Shown: positions 1 through 9,396 of the stretch, piece after piece
Numbering within the stretch: the first letter of the stretch is position 1
Layout: each line of letters begins with the position of its first letter
Assembly (NCBI GenBank): GCA_002049455.2
Contig: KV919076.1
Span: 1-64,000 of the forward strand
Direction: 5' to 3'
From: Porphyra umbilicalis
Taxonomy: Eukaryota > Rhodophyta > Bangiophyceae > Bangiales > Bangiaceae
DNA length: 64,000 bases
The notes under the pieces: model-generated
The model's input: the letters and a program-made list of their open reading frames with translations, nothing else
The model's database searches: none
Told to the model about the DNA's origin: nothing
Translations under genes and position numbers: made by a program

Positions 1-2541
1 GAAAGAGAAAAGACGTAGGACGGCGGGGGAATGAAGAGGAAACAACCAAGGTGGGGCTGACAATGGAAAGAGGGTTGGGAGACGGTGCACGTGCCACCCC
101 CGAGCACGTGGTGACGAGAGGGTGCCGTCCGCTCAGGATGCGTCGAGATGCTGCGGGGGGCGTCGGGTGGGATAGTCAACACGGTAGACGCGCGCACCTT
201 TTAAACCGAGACGGAGCCCGTCGCCGCAGCATCGCCTGCCTACCCGGACTCAGGACACGCCATACCTGCGGCGAGTGTCGTGTGGCTGGGCACGATCATC
301 CCCATACCACCATACACGACGAATGGCTCACTGTGCAAGCACCGCACACCCTGGGCACGTGTCCAGCACCGACGGAGTGTCTGCCGCGGGGAACTGTCCG
401 CCCCGCCCCCGTGCGACTTGGCATGCGGACCGAGTTGGGACTGGACGCAGAAGTCACGGCAACGCGCAAAGCAGGCGGGCCGCTCCCCATTGGCATTGAC
501 CTTCATCATCCGCGGCGGGCCGTTTGCAGGGCACATCTTGATTGGACACGACGAGACTGTCCCTCCCTCAGGGGCGAGGCTGCTGTCCCAGACAGCAGCC
601 AGACACAGCCAACAGCATGGGTGGCCAAAAAAACGCTCACTCCGTATGGGGCACCTTCAACGCCTGTGTAGGTGGGCATCACCAGCGTTCATGTGGCTCA
701 GGGATGGGTGTACAGTATGAATACTTGGCAAAGCCCTGACATTGTGGCCATGGAGCATGATGTGGAAGCCTCGCGCACAAGCGAGCTCGCTCAGCTGGAT
801 GCCACAACAAAGCGCGCTGCTGCAGCCGCTTGCCCAAACCGGCCGCGCGCATTGCCAGTGGCCAGACCGGGTCCGCCCGCCCGACGGCCGCCGCGCCCAA
901 TCCCGGCAAGTCGACCAAAGTGGGGAGCGGCAACGCGCGGGCGCTCCGAGGGCACCTCAATTCTTGCTGCATTCACCACGGTTCAACGGAGTTTGGGCCC
1001 GCACGAGGCCGACGGACGCGGCGGGACACGCCCGCGGATCGGACGGCCCATCTATCGCTCCGCGCGAGGCGACGTTTGGCCCAATCCGCGACGGCCGCGG
1101 GGATTTGCCTGGCGACCATCCATTTATGCAGCCGGAGCGGGGGGATCGCCGCACAGACACCCTGCCATTGGTTGTCAGCTGTCTCTGACCTGCCGGCCGC
1201 GAGGGTGTTGGATGGCCAGATTCCGCCCCCCCCGGGCTGTCGGCACCGCCGAGCGAGGCCCAGGGGCGAGCGCGCATCGCAAGCACCGTGTGGGCTGTCG
1301 GGGCAGCTCCGACACCTCACCGCCCCTGACATGGCGTGGGCTCACTGGCAGCACCGATGACCTGGCGCGTCGAGCGCGCTGTACAGCTGACGGTGGGCGC
1401 TCACCCCTACGCTGACCACGGAGCTGGATGGGGGTTCTCTTCTGGCACCCTGTGAGGACTGATGGGCAGCACGCTGACCCTGAACCCACAGTGGCCTGCC
1501 TCAGGCTGCCAGCCGCCTGAGGGGCTCCCGACCCCCATCCAGCAGCGCCACGCTGAGGTCAATACACCACGACCCATGCGACCAGCGCGTCCTCCTGTGG
1601 CCGCCCCGCTCGACAGTGCGTGCTCTGGGCAGTCGCACTGCCGCCGCGCGTCCGCCACGCGGCGAGCACCTGCACCGTGCGTGCAAACTGCCAACGGCAG
1701 CGCACACGCGCACTGACTATGACAATGAGTCCCTCGTGCAACACATCCTCGGGCGCCCACCAGGAGCTCTCTGCTGGATGGGACAGCGGATGACTGCCGC
1801 GCCTCCCACGGTCTCACGGATTGATCATGGCAGCGCGGCGCCTCCTGTTGGCCTTGGGGGGAGGGGTGGGAGGGCGGCGGCCACAGCAACAAGGTGGGGG
1901 TTGCCTTGACCATGTCAATCGCTACATGGCCTGGATTACCCGAGGCTGCCGCCACAACTCTGGGGGCGACCCAGCGAGGGGTCGCCGCACGCCGTAGGGT
2001 TGCCCCGCTCTGTCACGGCGGGTCGTCGCGCGGAGTACACCGGGGCACGCCCCCCCCCCCCGCCCAGCAGCGAGCCAAGTCATGCCCGGCGGGTGGTTTG
2101 CAAACCCACGCCGGGGGGGGGACGTGGGTCGGCGTGCCGGCGGTGATCCCCCACAAGCGCAGCAATGCCAATGGTCCAGCGGGGTGACCCACCGCCGCGT
2201 GGCAATCCACCGGGGCCGCGCCGTGGCGGGCGTGTCCGCGCGTGGCTGCCTATGTCGGGCCTGCCACTTTCTGCCAGAAGGCGGCTGCCAGTCCCCGCGC
2301 GCCCACCCACCCGCGGTAGACGGGCGGCAACAGTGGCGTCGACGGGACCGCTGCCGACGAGGCGCGACGGGCGCGGTCGGTACAAGAGGCGCCCGCCCCC
2401 CCCCACCATTGCGACTGAGCCGACATCTCACCCGCCCAGCCCACCCAAGCACACACGCCCGCCCTCTCTCCTCCCCGCACACCTCCCCCCCCTTGCTCCC
2501 CGACCGACTTGGTCCCCCCCCCGCCCCCCCCCCCTCCCACC
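1..2541. other. Intergenic DNA, no supported gene
   Basis: Open frames of 60-300 codons occur on both strands. They overlap each other, are rich in Arg/Pro/Ala, show no recognisable domain, and have the scrambled composition expected of random GC-rich DNA. Immediately before the gene at 2542 the plus strand becomes a long C-rich leader (about 2465-2540), probably the promoter-proximal or 5' UTR region of that gene. Nothing else is supported. Confidence 0.6.
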
Positions 2542-3453
2542 ATGGTCACCGGCACGCGCGCCGTCCGCACCGCCGCCGCGGCGGTGGCGGCGGTCGCCCT
2601 CTCCGCCGCCACCGCCGCGGCGGCGACGGAGCTCCCCGCCGACGTGTGCCGCGCGCTCACCTACTTCAACGTGTTTGCGTTGCGGGACTTTCACCTGGAG
2701 GCGTCTGAGGTGCTCGGCCCCCTCGCCGTCGGCGGCGACGCGCGCCTCACCGCCTTTTCCATCAACTCGGTCGGCCGCTGTGGGGCGGACCACCGGCCGC
2801 CCCGCACCCCGGCGCTCGCCGTCGGCGGCCACCTGCGCGCGGACAATGGGCAGATCAATGCCGGCACGGTCCACGTCGGGCGCGGCAAGTACACGGGCAC
2901 CTCCCTCGGCCTCCGGTGCGCCAAGGTCGTCCACGAGCGCCTCGACTTGGAGGGGCTCGCGCACGCCGCGACGGCCGTCCACGACGGCCTCTGCGCGACG
3001 CGCGAGGCCCACTGCCACACCGCCGTCGACGATGCGGGCGGCATCCGCATGACCGTCCGCGGCGGCGGGGAAGTCACGTGCGTCGTCTCTGCGGCGCACC
3101 TCGGCCGCGCGTCGAGTGTGTCGATTGTCGGCCGGCGGGGGCGGCAGATCGTCCTCGTCAAGGTCGTCGGCCGCGACCACGACGACGGCCGGGCGGTGAC
3201 GCTGACCAACTTTGGTTTCGCCGGCTTTGTGCCCGAAACGACGGTCGTGGCGCTGTGCGACGTGCGCGCGGTCGTCATTGACAATGTCGGCGTGCCGGCG
3301 GCGGTGATTGCGCCCAAGACGGACTTGTCGGGGCCGGCGGGGCACATCCTCGGCACCGTCATTGTGCGGTCGAGCAAGGGGGGGGTCGAGTTCCGCCACG
3401 CGCCGTTTGGGTGCGGCGACGCCGCCGAGCCGTCGCCGTCCCCCGAGGTGTGA
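2542..3453 (+). CDS. Secreted choice-of-anchor-A-like protein
   Basis: Uninterrupted frame of 303 residues. I chose the ATG at 2542 because it has a good context (cccaccATGG) and opens a signal peptide: MVTGTRAVRT, then an Ala/Val-rich hydrophobic core, with likely cleavage after AATAAAA. An upstream ATG at 2509 would only add poly-Pro encoded by the C-rich leader. The mature part starts with a segment (ALTYFNVFALRDFHLEASEV, then GPLAVGGDARL and a Phe-Ser-Ile-Asn patch) that matches the start of choice-of-anchor A domains: 'FNVF..rDf', then 'GplAVGGda'. Further beta-rich repeats of Val/Gly fill the rest, with even Cys residues suggesting disulphides. In bacteria this domain occurs on secreted, surface-anchored proteins; it is related to ice-binding-like adhesins. 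The role here is unknown; an extracellular matrix or cell-wall role is an inference. No membrane anchor follows the domain. Confidence 0.8.
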   Translation: MVTGTRAVRTAAAAVAAVALSAATAAAATELPADVCRALTYFNVFALRDFHLEASEVLGPLAVGGDARLTAFSINSVGRCGADHRPPRTPALAVGGHLRADNGQINAGTVHVGRGKYTGTSLGLRCAKVVHERLDLEGLAHAATAVHDGLCATREAHCHTAVDDAGGIRMTVRGGGEVTCVVSAAHLGRASSVSIVGRRGRQIVLVKVVGRDHDDGRAVTLTNFGFAGFVPETTVVALCDVRAVVIDNVGVPAAVIAPKTDLSGPAGHILGTVIVRSSKGGVEFRHAPFGCGDAAEPSPSPEV

Positions 3454-3603
3454 GGGGCGCCGGCGGGTGGCTGCGCGGGGCCCACTTTCTGACTTTGACT
3501 TGTTCGTGTCGACACTCTCATCTTGGTCCCGTCGGGGCGCACCCCGCCCTTGGGCTGCTCAAAAAAACAAAACTACATCGTTTGCTCCCCCACCCCGGCC
3601 TTT

Positions 3604-3845
3604 ACTTCCACACCGTCCAAAACAGGAGGCTCCCCGTCCCTCCCTTCCACATCGTCAAAAACAGGTGGCTCCCGCCCCCCTCCGCTCCACACCGTCCAAA
3701 ACGGGGGGCTCCCCGCCGCTCCCTTCCACACCGTCCCAATCAAGACACCCCCCACCCCCCCACGTCCTCACCGTCAAGAGAACAGCCCCCCGCCCCCCCT
3801 CTGTCACTTCCACACGGTCAAAAACAGGAGGCTCCCCACCCCCGT
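3604..3845. repeat. Minisatellite, about six 40-bp units
   Basis: Units of roughly 39-43 bp begin near 3604, 3645, 3683, 3722, 3763 and 3806. They share cttccacaccgtccaaaac followed by aggaggctccccgcc, with increasing divergence in the fourth and fifth copies. The last unit (3806-3845) is the end of the lactate permease coding sequence, read on the minus strand as GSLLFLTVWK and stop. The array therefore looks like tandem amplification of that gene's 3' end into its downstream flank. Confidence 0.8.
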
Positions 3846-6230
3846 CGCCACCGCCCAAAACACCGCCCACACGCGGAGCGTGCGGCGGATAAAGGCGCCC
3901 TCGGGCACCCCCCGCACGGCCGGGTACAGCGCCCCCACCACCGCCTTGCTGTTGATAATGTTGGCGAGGCACACCGCGTTGCCCGCCGACGCGCCCGCCG
4001 CCTGCATGGCCAGCAGCGCCTCGGCCGACGCGGCCGGCAGGCGGGCGGCGGCGGCGACCTGCACGGGCGCAAAAACCAAATTCGAAACGGACGTCGAGCC
4101 CGAAAAGAAGGGGACCCCACCGACCCGAGGGCGACCGCCGCCGCCACCCACCCGCCCCCAACCGCCCGCACGGTCGTGTCGCCGAGGGTAAAGGCCGGGG
4201 AGGGGGCCCCCCCGGCGCCATCGTCGGACCCGCAGGAGCGCCACGAGGACGAGGGCGGCGGTGAGGGCCACCGCGGGGCGCGCCAGCCGCCCCGCCACGT
4301 CCGCCGCCACGGCGGCGGCGGCGGCGGTCGAGCGGCGCCCGCGTGCGCGCCGCCCAGACCGCGAGCGTGGCGGCCGAGACGAGGCCGCACGGGCACAGGG
4401 CGGGGACGTAGAGGGCGGCGTAGGACACCGACTGCCCCGACGTCATGGCGTCTGAGAGGGACACGACGGCCGACGCAGAGACGCGCAGCGCGCCGGCGGG
4501 GCGCAAGTCGAGCGTCACGTGCGGGTGGCGGCGGAGCAAGAGGTCCCCGACGCCGACCGCCCGCACGCGCGTGAGCGCCAGGAGCGCCACGGAACCCCAG
4601 ATGGGGAAGGTGCGGGTGGCGGCAATGAGCCACGGGGGCTCCCGAAAGCGGGGGGGGGGGGGGTCCCCGCCCGCCCGCCCGCCGTCGGCCGACGGTTTGG
4701 TCGTGGCGCCGCCGTCGGCCGACGGTTTGGGGGTGGCGCCGCCGTCGGCCGACCGTTTGGTGGCAGCGTCGCCGCCGACCGACGGCCCCCCGTCGGCGCT
4801 GGCGGTGCTGGCACCCGCGCTGGCGCCCCCGCCCGCGGGGACAACGCCGCCCGCGTCGGCGCCCGTCTCGGCGGGCGGCGGGGCGCCCGCGTGTTGCGGG
4901 GCGGGCGCCTCGACGGCACCCCCACCGCCCGCGTCGGCACCTACGTCCACCCCGTCTGCGGGGGCACCCGCCGACGCGGCGGCCGTCGCCACGTCCACAC
5001 GTGGGGCGGCGCCCCCCCCCCCTCCCCCCGGCGGCGGAGGCGCGGCCACGCGCGGCGCAGGCGGCGCGTGTCTCCCCCCCCCCCCCCCCCCCACCGCGGG
5101 GGCCTCGACGTCCCCCCCCCCCTACCCCCTGGGGGGACCCACCCGCCCAAGCCGAACCGCGCCCGCGCGAGGGCGGCGGTCAGGACGACGGGCACGAGTG
5201 CGCCGAGGAGCGCCGGGAACTCGACGGACCACGCACGCCGCGAGGCCGAGGAGCGGCGCGACAAACGTTGCGACGGCGGCGGCGACAATGGGAGCGGAGC
5301 GGCGCACATTGGGGCTGCTGACGAGCGCCGCAGTGGCGAGCGGCGGCACGACGACCGCCGCAGCGGCGAGGAGCACCGCCGCCGCGCGGAGGCCAATGGC
5401 GACGAGGTCCCCGTCGGCCAGCCCGGCGCCCCCAAACCCAAAGGAGAGGGGCGTGCCGGCGGCGCCCCAAACGGTCCCGAGGGTGTGGAAGCGGAGGCAC
5501 CCGACAATGGCGTCGACGGGGTCGTGGCCGAGGGGGGCGAGGACGGGGGCGGAGAGGGCGACGGGGGTGCCGAAACTGCTGGCTGGGGGGGGGGGGGGGG
5601 GGGGGCGCCGGCGGCACCGACGGAGCGAGCGGGAGGGCGGGAGGCAGACGCACCGTCAGGCCGACGCGCGCGCGTGGGGAGAGCGCGCCGAGAAGCGTCA
5701 ACCACAGCAAGCCAAAACAGCCGTCAGCCACCGCGTCCGCACACGGGCCGACCGCCCGCCAATGGCAACGTCGCGTCCGCCCACGCGGGTGCCGTCGCCC
5801 AGCACGCCGGCGTGGACCCCCCCCCCCCCCCCCCGCCCCCACCGTACCGCCTTTGACCATGTGGGAGAAGGACCACCCAATGAGCATCACCTCGGCGACG
5901 GGGTGGCCGCCCGTCACGCCCGGCAGGCGGTCGGTCACCCACCCGAGGCACCCCGTCACGTGCATGACGTCAAAGAGCCCCATGGCGCCGGCAAGGATGA
6001 CGCTCAGCGGCGTCGCCGCCTCCAACCCCCCGACGAGCACCGCGGCCGCCACCGCCGCCGCGGGGCTGTCGACGACCACGGCGCGGGCGGCCGCCATGGC
6101 CGCCGCCGTGGCGGGGGGGCTCACGTGCGCGCCGACGCGGGGGCGGGGCGAGCGTGACGCCAAGGAGGGCCCCCAGGGGGGACCCACACACGAGCACGTC
6201 GCCACCGTCGCCCCACGCGCCGACGGCCAT
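3804..6230 (-). CDS. LctP-family L-lactate permease, frame-broken
   Basis: Membrane transporter of the LctP lactate/glycolate:H+ symporter family, probably acting in the plasma or an organelle membrane. Recognisable blocks, in order on the minus strand: LEAATPLSVILAGAMGLFDV and GHPVAEVMLIGWSFSHMVKG (about 6050-5850); SSFGTPVALSAPVLAPLGHD and GTVWGAAGTPLSFGFG (about 5580-5430), matching the family's FGTP signature; VEFPALLGALVPVVLTAAL; WLIAATRTFPIWGSVALLAL (about 4620); FFSGSTSVSNLVFAPVQ (about 4100); and the family's end block QAAGASAGNAVCLANIINSK with FIRRTLRVW. A 265-bp GT-AG intron (5847-5583) restores KG-A-SSFGTP exactly. The reading frame also changes near 6118 (C run), about 5240, in a GCC tract about 4310, and near 4250 and 4120. 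Assembly indels or a decaying gene could both explain this. A Gly/Pro-rich loop with a 30-bp repeat separates the two halves. Start at ATG 6230 is tentative; ATG 6097 is the alternative. Confidence 0.75.
4681..4770. repeat. Three 30-bp tandem repeats in the permease loop
   Basis: Three exact-length units (4681-4710, 4711-4740, 4741-4770) start gccgtcggccgacggtttgg. On the minus strand they encode a repeated KPSADGGAT-like decapeptide inside the low-complexity cytosolic or lumenal loop of the permease. Units 1 and 2 are nearly identical, so expansion is recent. Confidence 0.9.
5583..5847 (-). other. Intron of the lactate permease gene
   Basis: On the minus strand the exon ends ATGGTCAAAGGCG and the intron opens gtacgg. 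It closes with a long C-run and ag, after which ccagcagtttcggcacc continues the frame. Joining the exons gives KGASSFGTP, the expected family sequence. The polypyrimidine tract is almost pure C, which suggests that some G/C runs in this genome are splice-site parts rather than noise. Confidence 0.75.
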
Positions 6231-7057
6231 GGCGGCGGCGGGCGCGCCCCGCGGGGGGGGGGGGTGTGCGCGCGGTCGCGGGGCTTGGGAGGCGGGGGCC
6301 GCGACGGCCTCGGCGGCAGCGGGCAGTGGGGGCCCGCGCTCCCGCCACCCCCGCCGCGGCGTGGCGGGCTGGGGACGCCGACGCGCAGCAGAGTCGCACC
6401 TGTGGGGGCCCCCCCGTGCGTGACGCCCCCCCGGGGGGGGTCGTCACGCATCTTCCACGGAGAATGAGTGGCGACCACGCCTCGTCTCTCGCGACACGGA
6501 TCAAAGCCCAAAGCGTGGAGCCGGGGGGGCGCACTGCCTCCCACTAATTACACAAAGTAATCCGAGGTCAGGCCCGCGGCGTCACCCATTCCGGCGCCAC
6601 GAGTGACGTGGCCGCCGCATGCACACGCTTCCAGACGAATCGATGCGGCGCCCGCCGCGGCCGGCCGCCCCTCCGCCGCCCGTTTGTGGCCGTGACGCCG
6701 CCCTTTGCACCCGCCGGGGCGGGCGGCCGCATGATCCGCCCGGCACGGCGCGGCGCGTCACCCCGCCTGGGAGCCACGGCGCGGCGGCAAACGCAGACCG
6801 AGGCCCGATCGGCGCGCGGCCGATACGCCCGCCGTCCACCCGTTTGGCCTGCACCGGCCGCGCCTCGCCCGCTTTTTTGCGCGTCGGCCCCTCTCCCCCG
6901 TGCGCCCTTGCGTCCCACCGGCGCTCCCATCACCGCCCTTGCGCACACACCCCACCCGCCACGGCGACACGCCGCCCCGCCCCGTTCTTCTCCCCCTTCC
7001 CCCCCACACACCCGTGTGCCCCGCTTTACCCCCCCCCCGCCGCTCCCCCCCCGCACC
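6231..7057. other. Intergenic, divergent promoter region
   Basis: Lies between the permease (minus) and the CBM48 protein (plus), so it should hold both promoters. The last 60 bp before 7058 are C-rich (runs of 8-9 C) and end gcaccATGG. Overlapping frames here are Arg/Pro-rich and unsupported. Confidence 0.5.
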
Positions 7058-7803
7058 ATGGCGGAAGCGATCAAGGCCGCGACGGTCGGCGTCATTGACA
7101 AGATTGCCGCCGGCACGACGGCGGTGGCGGACAAGGTCGGCCTCACGACGCCCGCCTCCCAAACGTCCCTCGCGCCCGACCCCCCCGCCGAGCCGGCCGA
7201 GCACGTGGACCCGACGGCGCCCGAGCACCTGCCGCCGGGCGGCGCCCCGGCGCCACACCCGCCGCCGCCGCCGGCGGGCGCCACGTCCGTCTCGGCGGGC
7301 GGCAAGGCGGTGACGCCCGTCGGCGCCGGCGCGAGCGTCGCGCAGCCCGTGGCGGCGGCGGATGTGACGGCCGCGGCGGGGGGCGGCGCGGCTGTCGGCG
7401 GCGCGCCGCCGGCGGCCGCACCCCCGCCGCCCGTGCCCGTGGAGATGGTCAAGGAGCCGACCGTGCCGGTCGTGGCCGTCGCCGCGCCAGTGCCGCCGGC
7501 CGCGCCGGTGGTCGTGCCGGCGGCGGCGGCGGCGGCGGCGCCGATGGAGGCGTCGCCGGCGGCCGGCGATGGCAAGCGCGCGGTGACGTTCAAGTGGGCC
7601 GACGCCGCCCCGGTGGTCGTCAAGGGCAGCTGGGACGGCTGGCAGGGGGAGGTGGACTGCACGGGCACGGGCGGGGTGGTGCGGCTGGCGCCGGGCACCT
7701 ACCTGTACAAGTACGTTGTGGGGGGGAGTACATGTGCGACCCGTTGGCAAACTCGCAAGTCGACGCGTCGGGCAACCAGAACAACGTGATGGTCATTGAG
7801 TAG
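7058..7803 (+). CDS. CBM48/AMPK-beta-type carbohydrate-binding protein
   Basis: Small protein of about 248 residues. Residues 1-170 are a low-complexity Ala/Pro/Val tail beginning MAEAIKAATVGVIDKIAAG, perhaps amphipathic. Residues about 174-247 form a glycogen-binding (CBM48, AMPK beta) domain: RAVTFKWADAAPVVVKGSWD, W, then LAPGTYLYKYVV, GEYMCDPLANSQVDASG and NQNNVMVIE. The WDGW and Leu-Pro-Gly-Thr-Tyr-x-Tyr-Lys-Tyr/Phe landmarks and the final N-x-x-N are typical starch/glycogen contacts in the family. The frame shifts by one base at a seven-G run (about 7720-7726). One extra G would give VVGGEYMCDP with no other change, so an assembly indel is likely. No kinase-interacting ASC domain follows, so this is not a complete AMPK beta subunit. 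A starch-granule or glycan-associated adaptor role is inference. Confidence 0.8.
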
Positions 7804-9396
7804 GCTGGCGGGGTGTGGCAGGGGGTGGGGGGCGTGGCGAGGTGGCGCGGCCAATGGAGTCTTTGGGGTTGCCGACTTGTTTGCGTGTTGCTGCTTTGCT
7901 CTTGGTCCGACGGCTGTGGTGGTGGGACGGGCAGTATGACGGCCATGCTGCAGAGTGCCAAGCAGCTGACTCGGCAGCGAGGACTCGACCCAGGCATCCA
8001 TGTACCTCTGCGACGTCCGACGTCTCGAGACAGGGTCGGCTGCCAGTTTCGTATGGAAGACAGAGACGAAACCGTGGTCGTTTCCCGTGGAGGCAAAAGG
8101 AGGACCCCAGCGTGCTGCACGTCATGGGTCGCGTGCGTCGTCGAAGGTTGGAGATTTTGGTTGAGTTAAAGAGGTGCTTCCAAACAAAAAAACACATAAA
8201 GTTGAAGCATGAACCAAACAAAATCGAACCTAGACCATTTTATGGCCAAGTATGGTGACATTTCAGGTCAATCCCTTGTCGGAAAAAATCTTGTGTCCTT
8301 CCAAGTCAATTCGTGCTTGATCCAACCGAGGCCTCGCAGACGCAGCCGCCGCCTCCGCTGCGGCGGCGGGTAACCAAACACATTGAGGCCTGCGCAGAGG
8401 TGAATGAAGCAGAGAGACAGAGAGAAACCAGGCAGCAGGGACTGCGTCCAAGCAGAGAAGCCTCACATGTAAAGAAAGAGGATGGACGTCCGCACGAGGC
8501 TCAACAGCGTGCTGCGCCGCAGCGGGAGACCTGGTCAAATGGCACGCACCCAATCGGTCGACGCCGCAGTTCCCCCTCCCACTCTCCCCCCTGCATATGC
8601 ATCTCTGCCAGCGGCAAGAGCGACCTCTGACTTTCGGTGCAGCAGCGTACATTCGCTGTGCCAGGTGTGGCGTTGTGGGGAAGGGTGTTGTGGCCCAGCG
8701 TCTCTTCTTCCATACTTTTGTACAAACTGGTGGCATAGTCGAGCAGAGGCTCCGTCACTGTTACTTTTCCGACAGGTGCTCCGATGCTGCTCCGGCAGAG
8801 CAAAAGACGGACTGAGCTCCGCATCTACGGATGCATTGGCCAATGGATCCAGCAGCGAGCCTCAAGTACGACCAAACGTGGCAACTGGCCCCCGAGTTTC
8901 AAACTTATATTTACCCACATGTTACATTGAACCAAATTCATGCTTTAGAAAACCAAACCAAGCGCTGACGTCCCTGGCGTCAGAGGCAACCGACGGCCCG
9001 TTTCACAAACCGCCCTCGAGAATCGACAAGCTGACAACGTGTCGAGAAAGTAGCACGCTTCCACACCCGCTCGAGTCCCCGTGTCCCAATACCTTTTGCC
9101 TAGGTCCCGGTCGTACCGCATCCTTACAGCTCTGTCAATTCTAGTGTTGGGGGTCTGCGTTTGGCACGTGCAGGGCGCGAGCCCAGCGTTGCAGCGGCCC
9201 TTCCTCGCCGGCGCGTCCGGGCCCGCCTCCGCCACCACCGTCGGGCTCGCGGGCCCCCCGCGTGCGCGGCGCGACCGCGGCGGTGCGCCTCGCGGCGCTG
9301 GCAGCACTCCCCCCTGCACCCCTCATTCCCCCCATCCGACACTCCCCGCCGACCTCCCACCCTACCATCCCCTCTCTCCCTGTGCTGCTATATGAC
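7804..9396. other. Intergenic, AT-richer than surroundings
   Basis: About 1.6 kb of lower GC with A-rich patches (8180-8230, 8880-8970). I saw no domain, transposase fragment or RNA gene. It should carry the terminator of the CBM48 gene and the promoter of the giant gene at 9397. Confidence 0.5.

Noticed and set aside
8190-8980. Possible inverted repeat around aagcatgaa / ttcatgctt
   Set aside because: Only about nine bases pair; the flanks do not extend the match.
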